A stretch of 22,929 nt of DNA from Zygnema cylindricum (lineage: Eukaryota; Streptophyta; Zygnematophyceae; Zygnematales; Zygnemataceae): the NCBI GenBank assembly GCA_037447655.1, contig JBBHKE010000724.1, positions 1 to 22,929 of the forward strand, written 5' to 3'. Each line of letters starts with the position of its first letter. The first letter of the stretch is position 1. Shown piece by piece: positions 1 to 9,970 of this stretch. The notes under the pieces were generated by a model. The model was not told the origin of the DNA. It ran no database searches and saw nothing but the letters and a program-made list of their open reading frames with translations. The translations under genes were made by a program, and so were the position numbers.

Positions 1-168
1 TGAACATCAAGGTACTTTTTATATCCTTTCTCCTATTTTTTGTACTTTTTGGAAGTTTTAATCTGACCTTTCTCTTGTCGTATCTTGCCATCCCAAAAGT
101 AAAACACGCACCGAAAAATTCCAGAGTAAACGAATTCCTAGACATGAAAAGAACAAAAAGGTACAGTA

Positions 169-658
169 CACCGCGAATCGTAATTAGAGTAATGAAAAAA
201 TTAGAGTACAAAAACTAAAAAAATAAATTAGAGTAATGAACTCTAATTTATGTGATAGTGTTGTTTCAACTATGAAGTTTACTCTAATTTATTTAAGTAC
301 TATACTTTGGTACGCTAAAATCCTTTATTGTAAATAAGGTATTGGTACAAAATTTGGAAAAACGTACAGTTTATCGTCACTATGATGTTTGCACTACGCG
401 GTTTGTTACATGATAACGGCCTGTAGTAAATCATTATTTGTATTTTTTTACGTAATAAAGTACAATTTTGCACGGTCGGAGGTCGTCCGTACTCCTCACT
501 ATTCAAAACGAACCTATATTATAATTAAAAACGCTAATTAAACTTTACCTTAAATAGATTAATGGAAAAATTAAAATCATTTACTCTATTTCATGTGATA
601 GAGTCGAAATTTCGAGCGACCGAATTAGAGTAATTTACTCTAATTCTGATTCGCGGTG
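169..658. mobile_element. M1-a: TA-target MITE in left palindrome arm
   Basis: The ends are CACCGCGAATCGTAATTAG and its near reverse complement, flanked by TA at 167-168 and 659-660. Length is 490 bp. Subterminal DNA repeats the motif TTAGAGTA and its complement. A single TA at the empty sites in R1 (see 15172-15424) supports TA duplication for this family, which fits Tc1/mariner-type MITEs. The terminal sequence is not the Stowaway consensus, so the superfamily call is an inference from target and ends. There is no coding capacity. Confidence 0.8.
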
Positions 659-1113
659 TACTGTACTCTCTTCGTTTACTCTTTTTGACAATTGTTTTTG
701 GGAATTGATCATGACAGTGACTGTTTTGGTTGCGCACAGTCGTTCACGTCACTTTGTCAAAAAATGTACGTTTGAAGTACATATTGGTACAGATAAAGTA
801 CCGTTGAGTAAAATTTTGACGGTCAATCGGTTGGACAACTTTGACTTCCAAAATATTGTTTCAACCGCTTAAAATTTTGCCGCGCTTGAGGACGTCGACC
901 GTCATAATAAAATTAGCAATTCACACGGCCGGCGAACGTTTACGGTAACAAAACTGCTGCAACCACATGTAATGGTTGCAGACAGTCACTTTTTGTCTTT
1001 ACGTGAGCTCCACGGTGAGAGCAGTTAGGGTACCTCCCCATGTAATCGGTACTTTGATAAAGTATTTTGGACTGTAGTAAGGATTCTCCGTACTACTTTG
1101 AAGAGCGTCCCTA

Positions 1114-1705
1114 CATAGATGTCCTATGCGCCTAAAACGCACTGAGTAAACTAACGAATACTACGTTCCATGCGCATAAAAAATTTTCAAACTTTTAAAA
1201 TTCGTAGGTAAAATTCGTATTTTTTGTACTTTTCAAATTTAAATATATAAATATTGAAAATCCCAAAAAATGAAACGTGCAACAAACTAGCGGTGAGCGC
1301 CGGAATTTACGGCGTCTCCAACGTCGGCGTCCTCCTAAAGACGGTGTGGAGGACAGATAAAAATACGCGTGCGAGACGCCATAAATTCCGCGGCTCGCCG
1401 CTCATGTAAAAATACGCGTGCGAGACGCCATAAATTCCGCGGCTCGCCGCTCATATAAAAATATGCAACGAACTAGAGGCGAGCGGCGGAATTTACGGCG
1501 TCTCCAACGGCGGCTTCCTTCTGAAGACGGAGTGGAGGATAGGTAAAAAATACGCGCGCGCAAATGAACCACCTCTTTTTTAAAAAAACGTCCGTACAAT
1601 TTTTCGTACATTTGGGACGTACAAAATTTACGAAAGCTACGAAACAAACGAATACTACGTAGTTTTCGTAAAAAATTCCAAATCCGTACGAATTGGACAT
1701 CTATG
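1114..1705. mobile_element. H3: hAT-like MITE with 8-bp target duplication
   Basis: The perfect 11-bp inverted ends CATAGATGTCC and GGACATCTATG are flanked by the 8-bp direct repeat CGTCCCTA at 1106-1113 and 1706-1713. The 8-bp duplication and CATAG-type end fit the hAT superfamily. Length is 592 bp. The outer parts resemble H1 and H2 (both contain CGAATACTACG and the TACGAAT-GGACA end), but the centre is different and GC-richer, made of repeated segments. No transposase. Confidence 0.88.
1278..1543. repeat. Internal direct, inverted and tandem repeats of H3
   Basis: A unit of about 80 bp at 1278-1364 recurs in direct orientation at 1465-1552 (shared GGAATTTACGGCGTCTCCAA). Between them a 49-bp unit is tandemly duplicated (1358-1406 and 1407-1455, with a third copy beginning). 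Each 49-bp unit contains GAGACGCCATAAATTCCG, which is inverted relative to the flanking units. Transcripts could fold as alternative hairpins of about 24 bp. Confidence 0.85.
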
Positions 1706-2306
1706 CGTCCCTATGTGCGAAAATGAAATCGGAAATTTAGAATGTGACGGTTGTAGACGTAGGTACAACTTGTGACGATTGAAGGCGACTACGAAACTTC
1801 TGACGATTAGTAACAGCGACAGTGGTAGACGTCTAGATTTTTGTGAAATCGTAGATGTTTAGGGTTTGGTGATATTGTGACGTCACGCTCACCTGTGACA
1901 ACGTCGACGTCACTAATTCAATAACTTTCTGCCATGGTTTTCCGATTTCGTTTTTTCTACTTTTCTCGCTCGACTTGCCATTAAAAAAAAACCTAAAAAT
2001 TGTCAAAAATAATATTTTTAAAATATCTTTCATTTTATACCAATATTGTCGTGTCTCATTCTACATAGTGTGAGATAAAAGCGATAGTGTGAGAGGGAGA
2101 GGGGAGATTTGACGACGGCGCAAAATTTTGCAAAGGACCCCATGAATGAAAGTGGAGGTCTGAGACCCCTGCAATTTTTTTTCCGTACATGCGCGTGACG
2201 GGCACGGAGAAAAATAGCGAGGACTCTCCCTCGTCCTAAAATTTTCACATTCTTGTGGCGCGTGCGTGGGTCATTTTTCATTCGCTGTATGGGCGGTACT
2301 TGAACT

Positions 2307-2331
2307 AAAATCACCTCCTCGAGGTGATTTT
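2307..2331. other. Conserved palindrome in A1
   Basis: Arms AAAATCACCTC and GAGGTGATTTT surround the three bases CTC. The same palindrome is perfect in A4 (12756-12779) and partly kept in A5 near 9218, so it is a conserved feature of the 936-bp A subfamily. Confidence 0.8.
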
Positions 2332-3331
2332 GGTTTAAGTATTTCTTTGGGCTGGATTCTCTTGCTCGGGGGTCAAAAAGGGAAAAACGCCAAAATGCAT
2401 TCACATGACAACAAACACGCCATACATCCAAAGTATGAATTGGCGTATACTTTAATTTGGTAAATATAATTTTCTCGTACGGTTAAAGTTTTTTCAAAGT
2501 TCCTTGAATTTTAGGGCAAAAAGACAGAGAAAAGTAGATACTTTAATACATGGGGACGTACCCTTAGTCGCAAAATTGAAACTTAATCGTCTAAGCATTA
2601 CATTGAACTTAGACGCAAAATGAAATGAAACCTCTTTAAACTAAAGTACTATAAGTCTTGTACGGAAATATTAAACCGCACGAAACGAAATAAACTCTGT
2701 ACACTATAATAAAACGAACCGGCGTAAAAATATCAATTGAAATTAAATGAAAAAAATGCGCGTCGTCACGCGCGACAAAATCGAGCCACACTATCTACAA
2801 TTCAACATTTTTATATTGACAGCAAAATTTCGTTTCGTGCGTTTTAATATTTCCGTACAAAACTTACAGTAGTACATTTTAGTTTAAAGAGGTTTCGTTT
2901 CAATTTGCGTCTAAGTTCAATGTAACGCTTAGACGATTAACTTTCAATTTTGCGGCTAAGAGCTCTCACCATGGAGCTCACGTAAAGACAAAAAGTGACT
3001 GTCTGCAACCATTTTATTTACATGTGGTTGCCGCAGTTTTGTTACCGTAAACGTTCGTCGGTCGTGTGAATTATTAATTTTCTTATGACGGTCGACGTCC
3101 ACAAGGGCAGCAAAAATTTAAGCGGTTGAAACAATATTTCGGAAGTCAAAGTTGTCCAACCGATTGACCGTCAAAATTTTACTCAACGGTACTTTATCTG
3201 TACCAATATGTACTTCAAACGTACATTTAATGACAAGGTGACGTGAACGACTGTGCGCAACCAAAACAGTCACTGTCATGATCAATTCCCAAAAACAATT
3301 GTCAGAAAGAGTAAACGAAGAGAGTACAGTA

Positions 3332-3820
3332 CACCGTGAATCAGAATTAGAGTAAATTACTCTAATTCGGTCGCTCGAAATTTCGACTCTATCACATAAA
3401 ATAGAGTAAATGATTTTAACTTTTCCATTAATCTATTTAAGGTAAAGTTTAATTAGCGTTTTTAATTATAATATAGGTTAGTTTTGAATAGTGAGGAGTA
3501 CGACGACCTCCGACCGTGCAAAATTGTACTTTATTACGTAAAAAAATACAAATAATGATTTAATACAGGCCGTTATCATGTAACAAACCGCGTAGTGCAA
3601 ACATCATAGTGACGATAAACTGTACGTTTTTCCAAATTTTGTACCAATACCTTATTTACAGTAAAGGATTTTAGCGTACCAAAGTATAGTACTTAAATAA
3701 ATTAGAGTAAACTTCATAGTTGAAACAGCACTATCACATAAATTAGAGTTCATTACTCTAATTTATTTTTTTAGTTTTTGTACTCTAATTTTTTCATTAC
3801 TCTAATTACGATTCGCGGTG
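3332..3820. mobile_element. M1-b: TA-target MITE in right palindrome arm
   Basis: This is the mirror copy of M1-a. It is flanked by TA at 3330-3331 and 3821-3822, is 489 bp long, and ends CACCGTGAATC and GATTCGCGGTG. The flanking bases (GTACAG before, CTGTAC after) equal those of M1-a in inverted order, so both represent one original insertion copied with the arm, not two events. Confidence 0.8.
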
Positions 3821-4150
3821 TACTGTACCTTTTTGTTCTTTTCATGTCTAGTAATCCGTTGACTCTGGAATTTTTCGGTGCGTGTTTTACTTTTGGGATG
3901 GCAAGATACGACAAGAGAAAGGTCAGATTAAAACTTCCAAAAAGTACAAAAAATAGGAGAAAGGATATAAAAAGTACCTTGATGTTCATCCGTACGAAAT
4001 TATACTCAGTACAACCAAAATTGAAGCATTAAAGTCCCGCTACCGTGAATGACACTTAAGGAGGCTATTCCATGTTTGTTGTTTTTTTGGATAGAAGAAA
4101 AAAAATGTTTTTATTCGCCTCTAACGAACATAATGTCACGTGATACAGTA

Positions 4151-4384
4151 CACCGCGAATCGTAGTTAGAGTAAATAACGCTAATTCAATCGCCCAAACT
4201 TTCGACTCTATCACCTTAAATAGAGTAAATGATTCTAAATTTTTCATTATGCTATTTAAGATAAGGTTTAATTAGCGTACAAAATTATAATATAGGTTCG
4301 TTTAAATCGTGAGGAGTACCGACGACGTCCGACCGTTCAAAGTTGTACTTTTATAAGTAAAAAGGTACAAATAATGATTTAATA
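4151..4384. mobile_element. M1-c: truncated half of an M1 element
   Basis: It starts CACCGCGAATCGTAGTTAG after a TA at 4149-4150 and follows the terminal half of M1-a (the end near 658, read inward) to about the AATAATGATTTAATA segment, where similarity stops. The other end is missing. The preceding stretch 3989-4150 shows nothing recognisable. Confidence 0.7.
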
Positions 4385-5140
4385 GAATCACGCTCGCACG
4401 TGAAATTCCACTTAATAAAAAATCAATCACATCAAAAAAAAGTCGTTTGCATAACTCTCGTCCGTCGACAGCATCGCCGTCAGTGTGAACATTAACTGAC
4501 ATTCAGCGCGACAAATAGTACTAACGTCATAATGACATCAACCTTATACGGACTGACATATTTTGTACGTCTACGTAAGTTAGTGTTCATAATTTCAGCG
4601 CGGATAATTATTATCAGCATAAACCAGTATAAAGCATAGTTCAAAAGAAGGCGTTTCTATTGTAGGTCTTTTATCGGCGCCTTCATCGTAAGTTGTGTTA
4701 TGGGCTTTTCATGTGATGTGCAACTCAACCCTGTTACTATTTTATTTCATTTTGCGGCTAATACAATATGGGTCTTAAGGGTATATTGTATTTTTTACGT
4801 ACAATAGGCATATTGTATGGGTGTACTTGCACCTACTTTTGAACTATGTAACAACATCTCCTGTGGTTCGAACTTTTTTACAACTCATCTTTATTGTACT
4901 TACTACTTAGCATCATAGTTGTTCAAATCGCGCTATTTTTTCATTATTTCCGATTTCTACGTTTTATTCGTGACTTTTGAAAAACGCAAAAAAACGCGAT
5001 GTACTTTCTGTCCGGTAAACTAAACGGGCAATTTCCGGAAAATGTACATTAATTTACAGTAACTGAACGGTTTTTACGGGAGATGTACGGAATTTGACGT
5101 AAAGGTACGTTGCACGTATTAGTACTTTTCGTCCGGTAAA
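4385..5140. other. Unassigned intergenic stretch
   Basis: No open frame of convincing length or composition, no RNA gene and no element boundary seen. The DNA is AT-rich with scattered GTAC tetramers. Confidence 0.5.
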
Positions 5141-6533
5141 GCACGAAACGAAATTTCGTTGTCAATGTAAGAATGTTGATTCATATATAGTGTGGCTCGA
5201 TTTCGTCGCGCGTGACGCCGCGCATTTTTTTCATTTAATTTCAATTGATACTTTTACGCTGATTCGTTATATTATAGTGTACAAATTTTATTTCGTTTCG
5301 TGCGTTTAAATATTTCCGTACAAGACTTGTAGTACTTCACTTTAAAGAGGTTTCGTTCAGTTTGCGTCTAGTTCAATGTAACACATACACGACTAAATTT
5401 CAATTTTGCGGCTAAGGGTGAGTCTCCATGTACTTGAAACTTAGAGAAAAAACTTTGTTTTTAGCGCAGATCCGGCGGACCCGGATTTCGGGTGTCCCTG
5501 TGTGTAACAACGACATAGTTACTTAAGCGTGTGACGATTGTATACGCTGACAATGCCCGTGACGGTTGTCAACGTCTACAATCTGTGATGACGCACACTA
5601 TTTTTTGTAGCAGGTTGTGACGTCACATGAGTTTTCGTGACATTGTAGACGTCCCGCCATCCAGCCTGTGCCGTTTCACGGTTGAGGAAGATGCACTTTG
5701 CCTTTGCGTCTCTTGTCCGCGCGACGTGAAATGGCATCAGATCTTGAGACCCCTGGCGAAATAAAATTCGTACCAGGCGCAAACGAACAAAACCAAACAA
5801 ATTATGTACTTTGCTTTGTCGTACCTAAACGCAAACGGACAAAACATAGCGGATCGTGCACTTTTCGTCGTCGCTTGAATTATTTTGAAATTTCCTAGAA
5901 ATTCCTTACACGTGCGACTACGTGTTTTTATTTGCTTTTCGAAAAGTCTTTGTTTTAAAACACATCTTCCCTGTGTTTTAAAGAAAAGTTTGAAGATGAC
6001 GTTTTTTGGCGTGGCCGTGGGTCGAAGAACACAAAACGACAATATGTAGTACATCTTAAATTCGATGATGACTCAAAATGTACTTCTCATTTTTTTTTTG
6101 TACGGTTGAAACTTACGCGGTACGACTCGAAGTTTTACAGGAAAACGACAGAAAAGAACCCTTACTTAGGCACATGGATACGCACCCTAAGTTAATGTCC
6201 AACGTGCTTTCACCGTGGAGCTCACGTAATGACAAAAAGTGACTGTCTGCAACCATATTTTTACATGTGGTTGCCGCAGTTTTGTTACCGTAAACGTTCG
6301 CCGGCCGTGTGAATTGCTAATTTGTTTATGACGATCGACATTCGCAAGCGCGGCAAAAGTTTAAGTGGTTGAAACAATATTCTGTAAGTCAAAGCTGTCC
6401 AACCGATTGACCGTCAAATTTAGAGTCAACGGTACTTTACTTGTACAAATGTGTACTTCGAACGTACCATTTTTGACAAAATGACGTAAGTGACTGTGCG
6501 CAACCAAAACAGTCACTGCCATGATCAATTCCC
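5141..6533. mobile_element. B2: half copy of foldback element B, with A2 inside
   Basis: From about 5141 the sequence follows the B1 spacer and then one complete B terminal repeat, ending ATGATCAATTCCC at 6533, the same end as B1. The opposite terminal repeat is absent. Without A2 and its duplication it is about 618 bp, close to one terminal repeat plus spacer. It is a truncated, diverged copy. Confidence 0.75.
5416..6187. mobile_element. A2: TTA-target element, short subfamily
   Basis: The ends GGGTGAGTCTCCATGT and ACATGGATACGCACCC are inverted repeats, flanked by TAA at 5413-5415 and 6188-6190 (TTA on the other strand). Length is 772 bp. Its interior is the reverse complement of A3 (which is 765 bp without C and D) and includes TGACGTCA at 5618-5625. 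A minus-strand frame near 5740-5850 resembles a frame in A3, but the base differences mostly change amino acids, so it is not treated as a gene. The insertion point is the same TTA of element B that A1 uses. Confidence 0.8.
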
Positions 6534-7034
6534 TTATTAAATTCACTAAAGAAATTACCGCTCATTTAACAGGAAAAGTAAAAACTGCGGTACATGTTCA
6601 ATTCAATTTTTTTGGTACATGTGCAAAATTGTAAGGAAAGAAATTCACTAACGATTTTTACTATTTTTTCAAATCGACCTCTCCGATTTCTACGTATTAT
6701 TCGTGCGTAAAATGCGTTTTGAACAACTATACTTAGTATTCTACATCGTACAATATTTTTTTCGTTCGTACGTTTTCAACTAAGGCCATGAGTTGAACGA
6801 GTGTGGCTGTTTGTAAATCCGTCCATAGTTTTCAGGGAACGGAACTGAAGGGTTACTATACGTACGGTCACATGACGCATGCAAATATTCTATAGTCGAT
6901 TTAAGTGATCCCGTTAAAACCGGATAGGATTTAGCGAGGGTGCACGAAGCATCGACAGCTTGATTAGAAGTTGATCCTGGCCGCCCAATACGGATTCGTG
7001 GCTCAAACTTTATCCTCGACCAAAAATCGAATAT
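6534..7034. other. Unassigned stretch after B2
   Basis: AT-rich to about 6780, then a GC-richer part (6780-7034) that may be the most degraded start of the tandem repeats that follow. Nothing coding is supported. Confidence 0.45.
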
Positions 7035-7725
7035 CCATAGCGTCCGATAAGTATTCCACGTGTCAAAATTTATCCTCGATTGCAATCGAATCTCAGGACC
7101 ATCCGATGTAGATTCTGTGAGTCACTGAAATGGTTTGTGATGCGGAATTGGTTACGGACACATGGAAAGATGCTGGTGGTCTTTTTGAGTCAACTCTAGG
7201 ATTCCGTGAAAGCCGGGAGATTATTTGGTGCCGCAAAATGATCGGCGATTCAATTATAATGAATATCGTATGCGTCCGATGTGGATTTTCTGCAAGTGCG
7301 ACAAATCTTGCGGTGAGAAAATCGAGCGTTCCCTCCAAACCGGACATGATTTGGGGAGGACGAGCGAAAAGATCTGCAGCTCAAGATCTTTGCCGTCCGA
7401 TGGTAATTTTGCACGTGCATCAAATCCGATATTTAAGTAAACAATTTTAACTCCTCGAGGGTTACGTGAAAACCGGACATGCTTTATTAGTGAGGGCGAT
7501 AAAAAAGATCAGCAACCAAAATCAGAATCGAAGATCCTAGCCGTCGGATGTCTATTGTGTACATGCGACGAATTTGATATTACGTCAACAAACAACCGAG
7601 GGTCCGCCAAAGCCGGACATGATTTGGGGAGGGCGGGCAGAAATCGGAATCGAAGATCCTCGCCGTCCGATGTGATTTTCGTACGTGCGAGAAATCCGAT
7701 AATCCTCGTTACCAAGTAAACAACC
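7035..7725. repeat. Degenerate tandem repeat, period about 120-150 bp
   Basis: The core CCGTCCGATG or a one-base variant recurs near 7041, 7101, 7272, 7391, 7540 and 7661. It is followed by a CGCACGTGCGA-like and AAATCCGAT segment and preceded by ACCGGACATGATTTGGGGAGG-like and AAGATC segments. Two open frames near 7130-7450 overlap it in different frames and follow the repeat, so they are not called genes. GACGGATC-type motifs of this kind are frequent in plant intergenic repeats. Confidence 0.6.
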
Positions 7726-7728
7726 TTA

Positions 7729-7874
7729 GGGTACGTCCCCATGTGTTAAAGTACATACTTTTCTCTGTCTTTTTGCCCTAAAATTCAGGGAACTTTGAAA
7801 AAAACTTTAGCCGTACGATAAATTCATTTTTACCAAAGTAAAGTGAACGTCTTTGGGTATGTGCGAAAGTGCCC
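7729..7874. mobile_element. A6: 146-bp deletion derivative of family A
   Basis: The left end GGGTACGTCCCCATGTG is nearly that of A1; the right end TGTGCGAAAGTGCCC is close to that of A4. TTA flanks both sides (7726-7728 and 7875-7877). The interior matches the last 100 bp or so of A1 (near 2460-2550, inverted), so this is one end plus a minimal opposite terminus. Confidence 0.7.
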
Positions 7875-8121
7875 TTAAAAGGCAAATGAAAATAACTTGT
7901 GTAAATAAATATTTGAGAGGACAGTATTCACGATAATTTTTTAACTTTTGAAAAATGTCGCTGCGACGAATTAAACGAAAAAAAAAAAACTAGGTTACGA
8001 AAGGTGGCTAGTCAGAGTCGATTTTTCCACACAAAGAAACAAATTAATTTGTCGAATTAATTCGCCTCGTTGGCGATAAAAACAAAATGAAATAAAGTAC
8101 AGAAAGGACAAAATTAAGTTG
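7875..8121. other. Unassigned AT-rich stretch
   Basis: No feature seen apart from a poly-A run near 7979-7990 and a short inverted TTAATTTG/GAATTAA pair near 8043-8062. Confidence 0.4.
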
Positions 8122-8257
8122 GTGTGCCCATGTAACCAAAACTTTACAATGTTACTTTGGATTTTAGCGGAGATTTTACGATGTACTTTTCAAAGTGTTC
8201 TTATGTCCAATAACGAAATGGTTCACTTGGGCATTCGTTATCTTAAATGTGTAACAG

Positions 8258-8273
8258 TTGTAGACGTCTACAA
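8258..8273. other. 16-bp perfect palindrome
   Basis: TTGTAGACGTCTACAA is self-complementary. Shorter versions of GTAGACGTC recur through the A-family elements. Confidence 0.8.
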
Positions 8274-8352
8274 AATGTGGAACAAACCACAAAACGAAAT
8301 GTAGACGACTATGAAACTTAATATAATTGATGACATATACAAAAACGTAAAA

Positions 8353-8697
8353 AAAAACAAATAAAAAAATCGCTAATCATATAAACCCTGCCTATTCTTG
8401 TTTTCAATGGGTAGGATTTACTTGTTTTTTTTTAATTTGTTTTATTAATATTTAAAAAAACAAAAATAAAAAAGAACCCTAAATATATAAACCCTACCCC
8501 AAAAAATAAATTGGTAGAAGATATTGGAAAAAATGTGTAAGATTTATATGTTTAACATTTTTTAAATTTCATATAAATCTTACCCATTTTTTCCAATATC
8601 TTCTACCATTTTTTTTTAATGGGTAGGGTTTATATGTTTAGGGTTTTTATAATTTCATATAAACCCTACCCATTTTTTCCAATATCTTCTACCCATT
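8353..8697. repeat. AT-rich hairpin segment inserted in A5
   Basis: The arms at 8513-8550 and 8570-8607 pair at 37 of 38 positions around a 19-nt loop. A second perfect 19-bp hairpin follows (8618-8636 with 8656-8674). The CCCATTTTTTCCAATATC segment appears twice, near 8583 and 8670. The segment is flanked by a diverged duplication of about 55 bp of A5 (from 8296 and from 8698), too long for a transposon target duplication. It could be a local rearrangement product or a hairpin transcript source. Confidence 0.75.
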
Positions 8698-9970
8698 GAA
8701 ATGTAGACGACTACGAAACTTTTTGAAATTGATGACGTCTACAAAAACGGCGACGGTTGTAGACGTTGAGTTTTTTGTGACATTGTAGATGATTATGGTT
8801 TTGTGACATTGGTAAGTCATGCTACCTTGTGACGTCATTAGTACGTAAAATTTTATTTTTCTTATATTTTATCATTCGATATGCCATCAAACTAAAACCA
8901 AAAATATAAAAAAAAAAAAAATTTGTTTTCATTTAATACTATTATTTATGCATTTCATTTAGAGAAGAGAGAAAGAGGGGGGGAGAGGGGGAGAGAATAA
9001 GACAACGAAATCTTTTTCAAAGGACCCATGAATGAAAGTGGAGGTCCTATACCCCAACGATTTTTTTTCCGTACATGCTTGTCATTTTCTTAAGTACTTG
9101 CGCGTGACGAGCAGCGAAAAAAAATAGCGTGTACTCTCCCTCATGCAATTTTTTTACAAAGTTAATTTACGTGCACAATACCGTTTTGTTATTCGTCAAT
9201 CGGCTATTAATTCTGTTAAAATCACCTCGCGAAGTGTGAAGATGAACTGGCATGACGGTGGAAGTGGGTCGAAAAGTTAGGGTTCGTCTCCATTTGCCAA
9301 AATAAGGGTTTTTTTTGTCGTTTTGTTGTAAAACTTAGATCTGTACCGCGTAAATTTCAACCGTACAAAAAAATAGAAAAAGTTATAAGTACATTTTGCG
9401 TCATCATCGAATTTAGGATGTACTACATGTTGTCGTCTTGTGTTCTTTGACCCACGAACACGCCAAAAAACGTCATCTTCAAACTTTTCATTAAAACATA
9501 AGGAAGAGGTGTTTTAAAACAAAGTATTTTCGAATAACATATAGGAACACGTATTAGCACGTGTAAATTTTTTTACAAAAATTTCAAACGAATTCAAACG
9601 ACCGTGAAAGGTACACTATTCGCTATGTTTTGTCCGTTTGCGTTCAAGTACGACGAGGTAAAGTACACATTTTGTTTGGTTTTGTCCGTTTGCGCCTGTT
9701 ACGTATTATATTTTGCCAGGGGTCTCAAGATTCCGATGACCTTTCACGTCAAGCGGACAGGCGACGCAAAGGCAAAATTGCATTTTCTTCAATTGTGAAA
9801 GGGCACAGGGTGGAAGGCGGTACATCTACACTGTCAGGAAAACTCATGCGACGTCACACGCAGTTAGAAAAAATAACATGCATCATCACAGATTGTAGAT
9901 GTTGACAACCGTCACAGGAATTGTCAACGTATACAATCGTCACACCCTTAAATAACTACGTCGTTGTTAC

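Larger units (their letters stand above)
1028..2563. mobile_element. A1: PIF/Harbinger-like (TTA-target) element
   Basis: The left end GGGTACCTCCCCATGTA and right end TACATGGGGACGTACCC form terminal inverted repeats, flanked by TTA at 1025-1027 and 2564-2566. The TTA duplication and GGG start fit Tourist/PIF-Harbinger MITEs. It sits inside the left arm of B1; the matching place in the right arm (near 2955) is the empty site with one TTA. H3 is inserted in it; without H3 and its duplication the element is 936 bp, matching A4 (939 bp). The interior has GTAGACGTC repeats, a TGACGTCA at 1878-1885, a GA-rich tract near 2090 and a palindrome at 2307-2331. No transposase frame is seen. Confidence 0.85.
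700..3290. mobile_element. B1: foldback-type element, long inverted repeats
   Basis: The element begins GGGAATTGATCATGAC and ends with the complement. Terminal inverted repeats are about 445 bp once A1 is removed, with a spacer of about 146 bp; net length is about 1052 bp. The right boundary is supported by B2, which loses similarity right after the same CAATTCCC end. The flanks outside B1 are also inverted to each other, so no target duplication can be scored and B1 may be only the inner part of a larger foldback element. No open frame of note. The superfamily is not assigned. Confidence 0.65.
1..3988. repeat. Giant imperfect palindrome, about 1.15 kb arms
   Basis: Base p on the left matches the complement of base 3989-p on the right with few differences; the first 120 bases and their partners near 3870-3988 look identical. 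The left arm is 1-1027 plus about 2567-2690, interrupted by element A1; the right arm is about 2837-3988. A spacer of about 146 bp (2691-2836) sits at the centre. Each arm contains an M1 element at the same place and the terminal part of element B. Similarity runs to the first base of the window, so the left arm probably continues outside it. It may be one large foldback element, or an inverted duplication formed after M1 had inserted. Confidence 0.9.

Noticed and set aside
3771-4032. Overlapping frames on both strands near the palindrome end
   Set aside because: The same peptide pattern would occur in the mirrored arm (1-220) and has no domain; it comes from M1 end plus palindrome sequence.
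7130-7450. A 106-codon frame
   Set aside because: It lies wholly in the degenerate tandem repeat and its peptide follows the repeat unit.
8380-8700. A possible CRISPR-like or satellite array of AAACCCTACCCATT units
   Set aside because: Copies are few, in both orientations, and unevenly spaced; they are hairpin arms, not an array.
9604-9905. Plus-strand frame in A3 similar to a minus-strand frame in A2 (both contain MFCPFAF and YFARGLKI)
   Set aside because: Comparing the DNA, most differences change the amino acid and few are silent, so there is no sign of coding constraint. The similarity follows from the elements being homologous.
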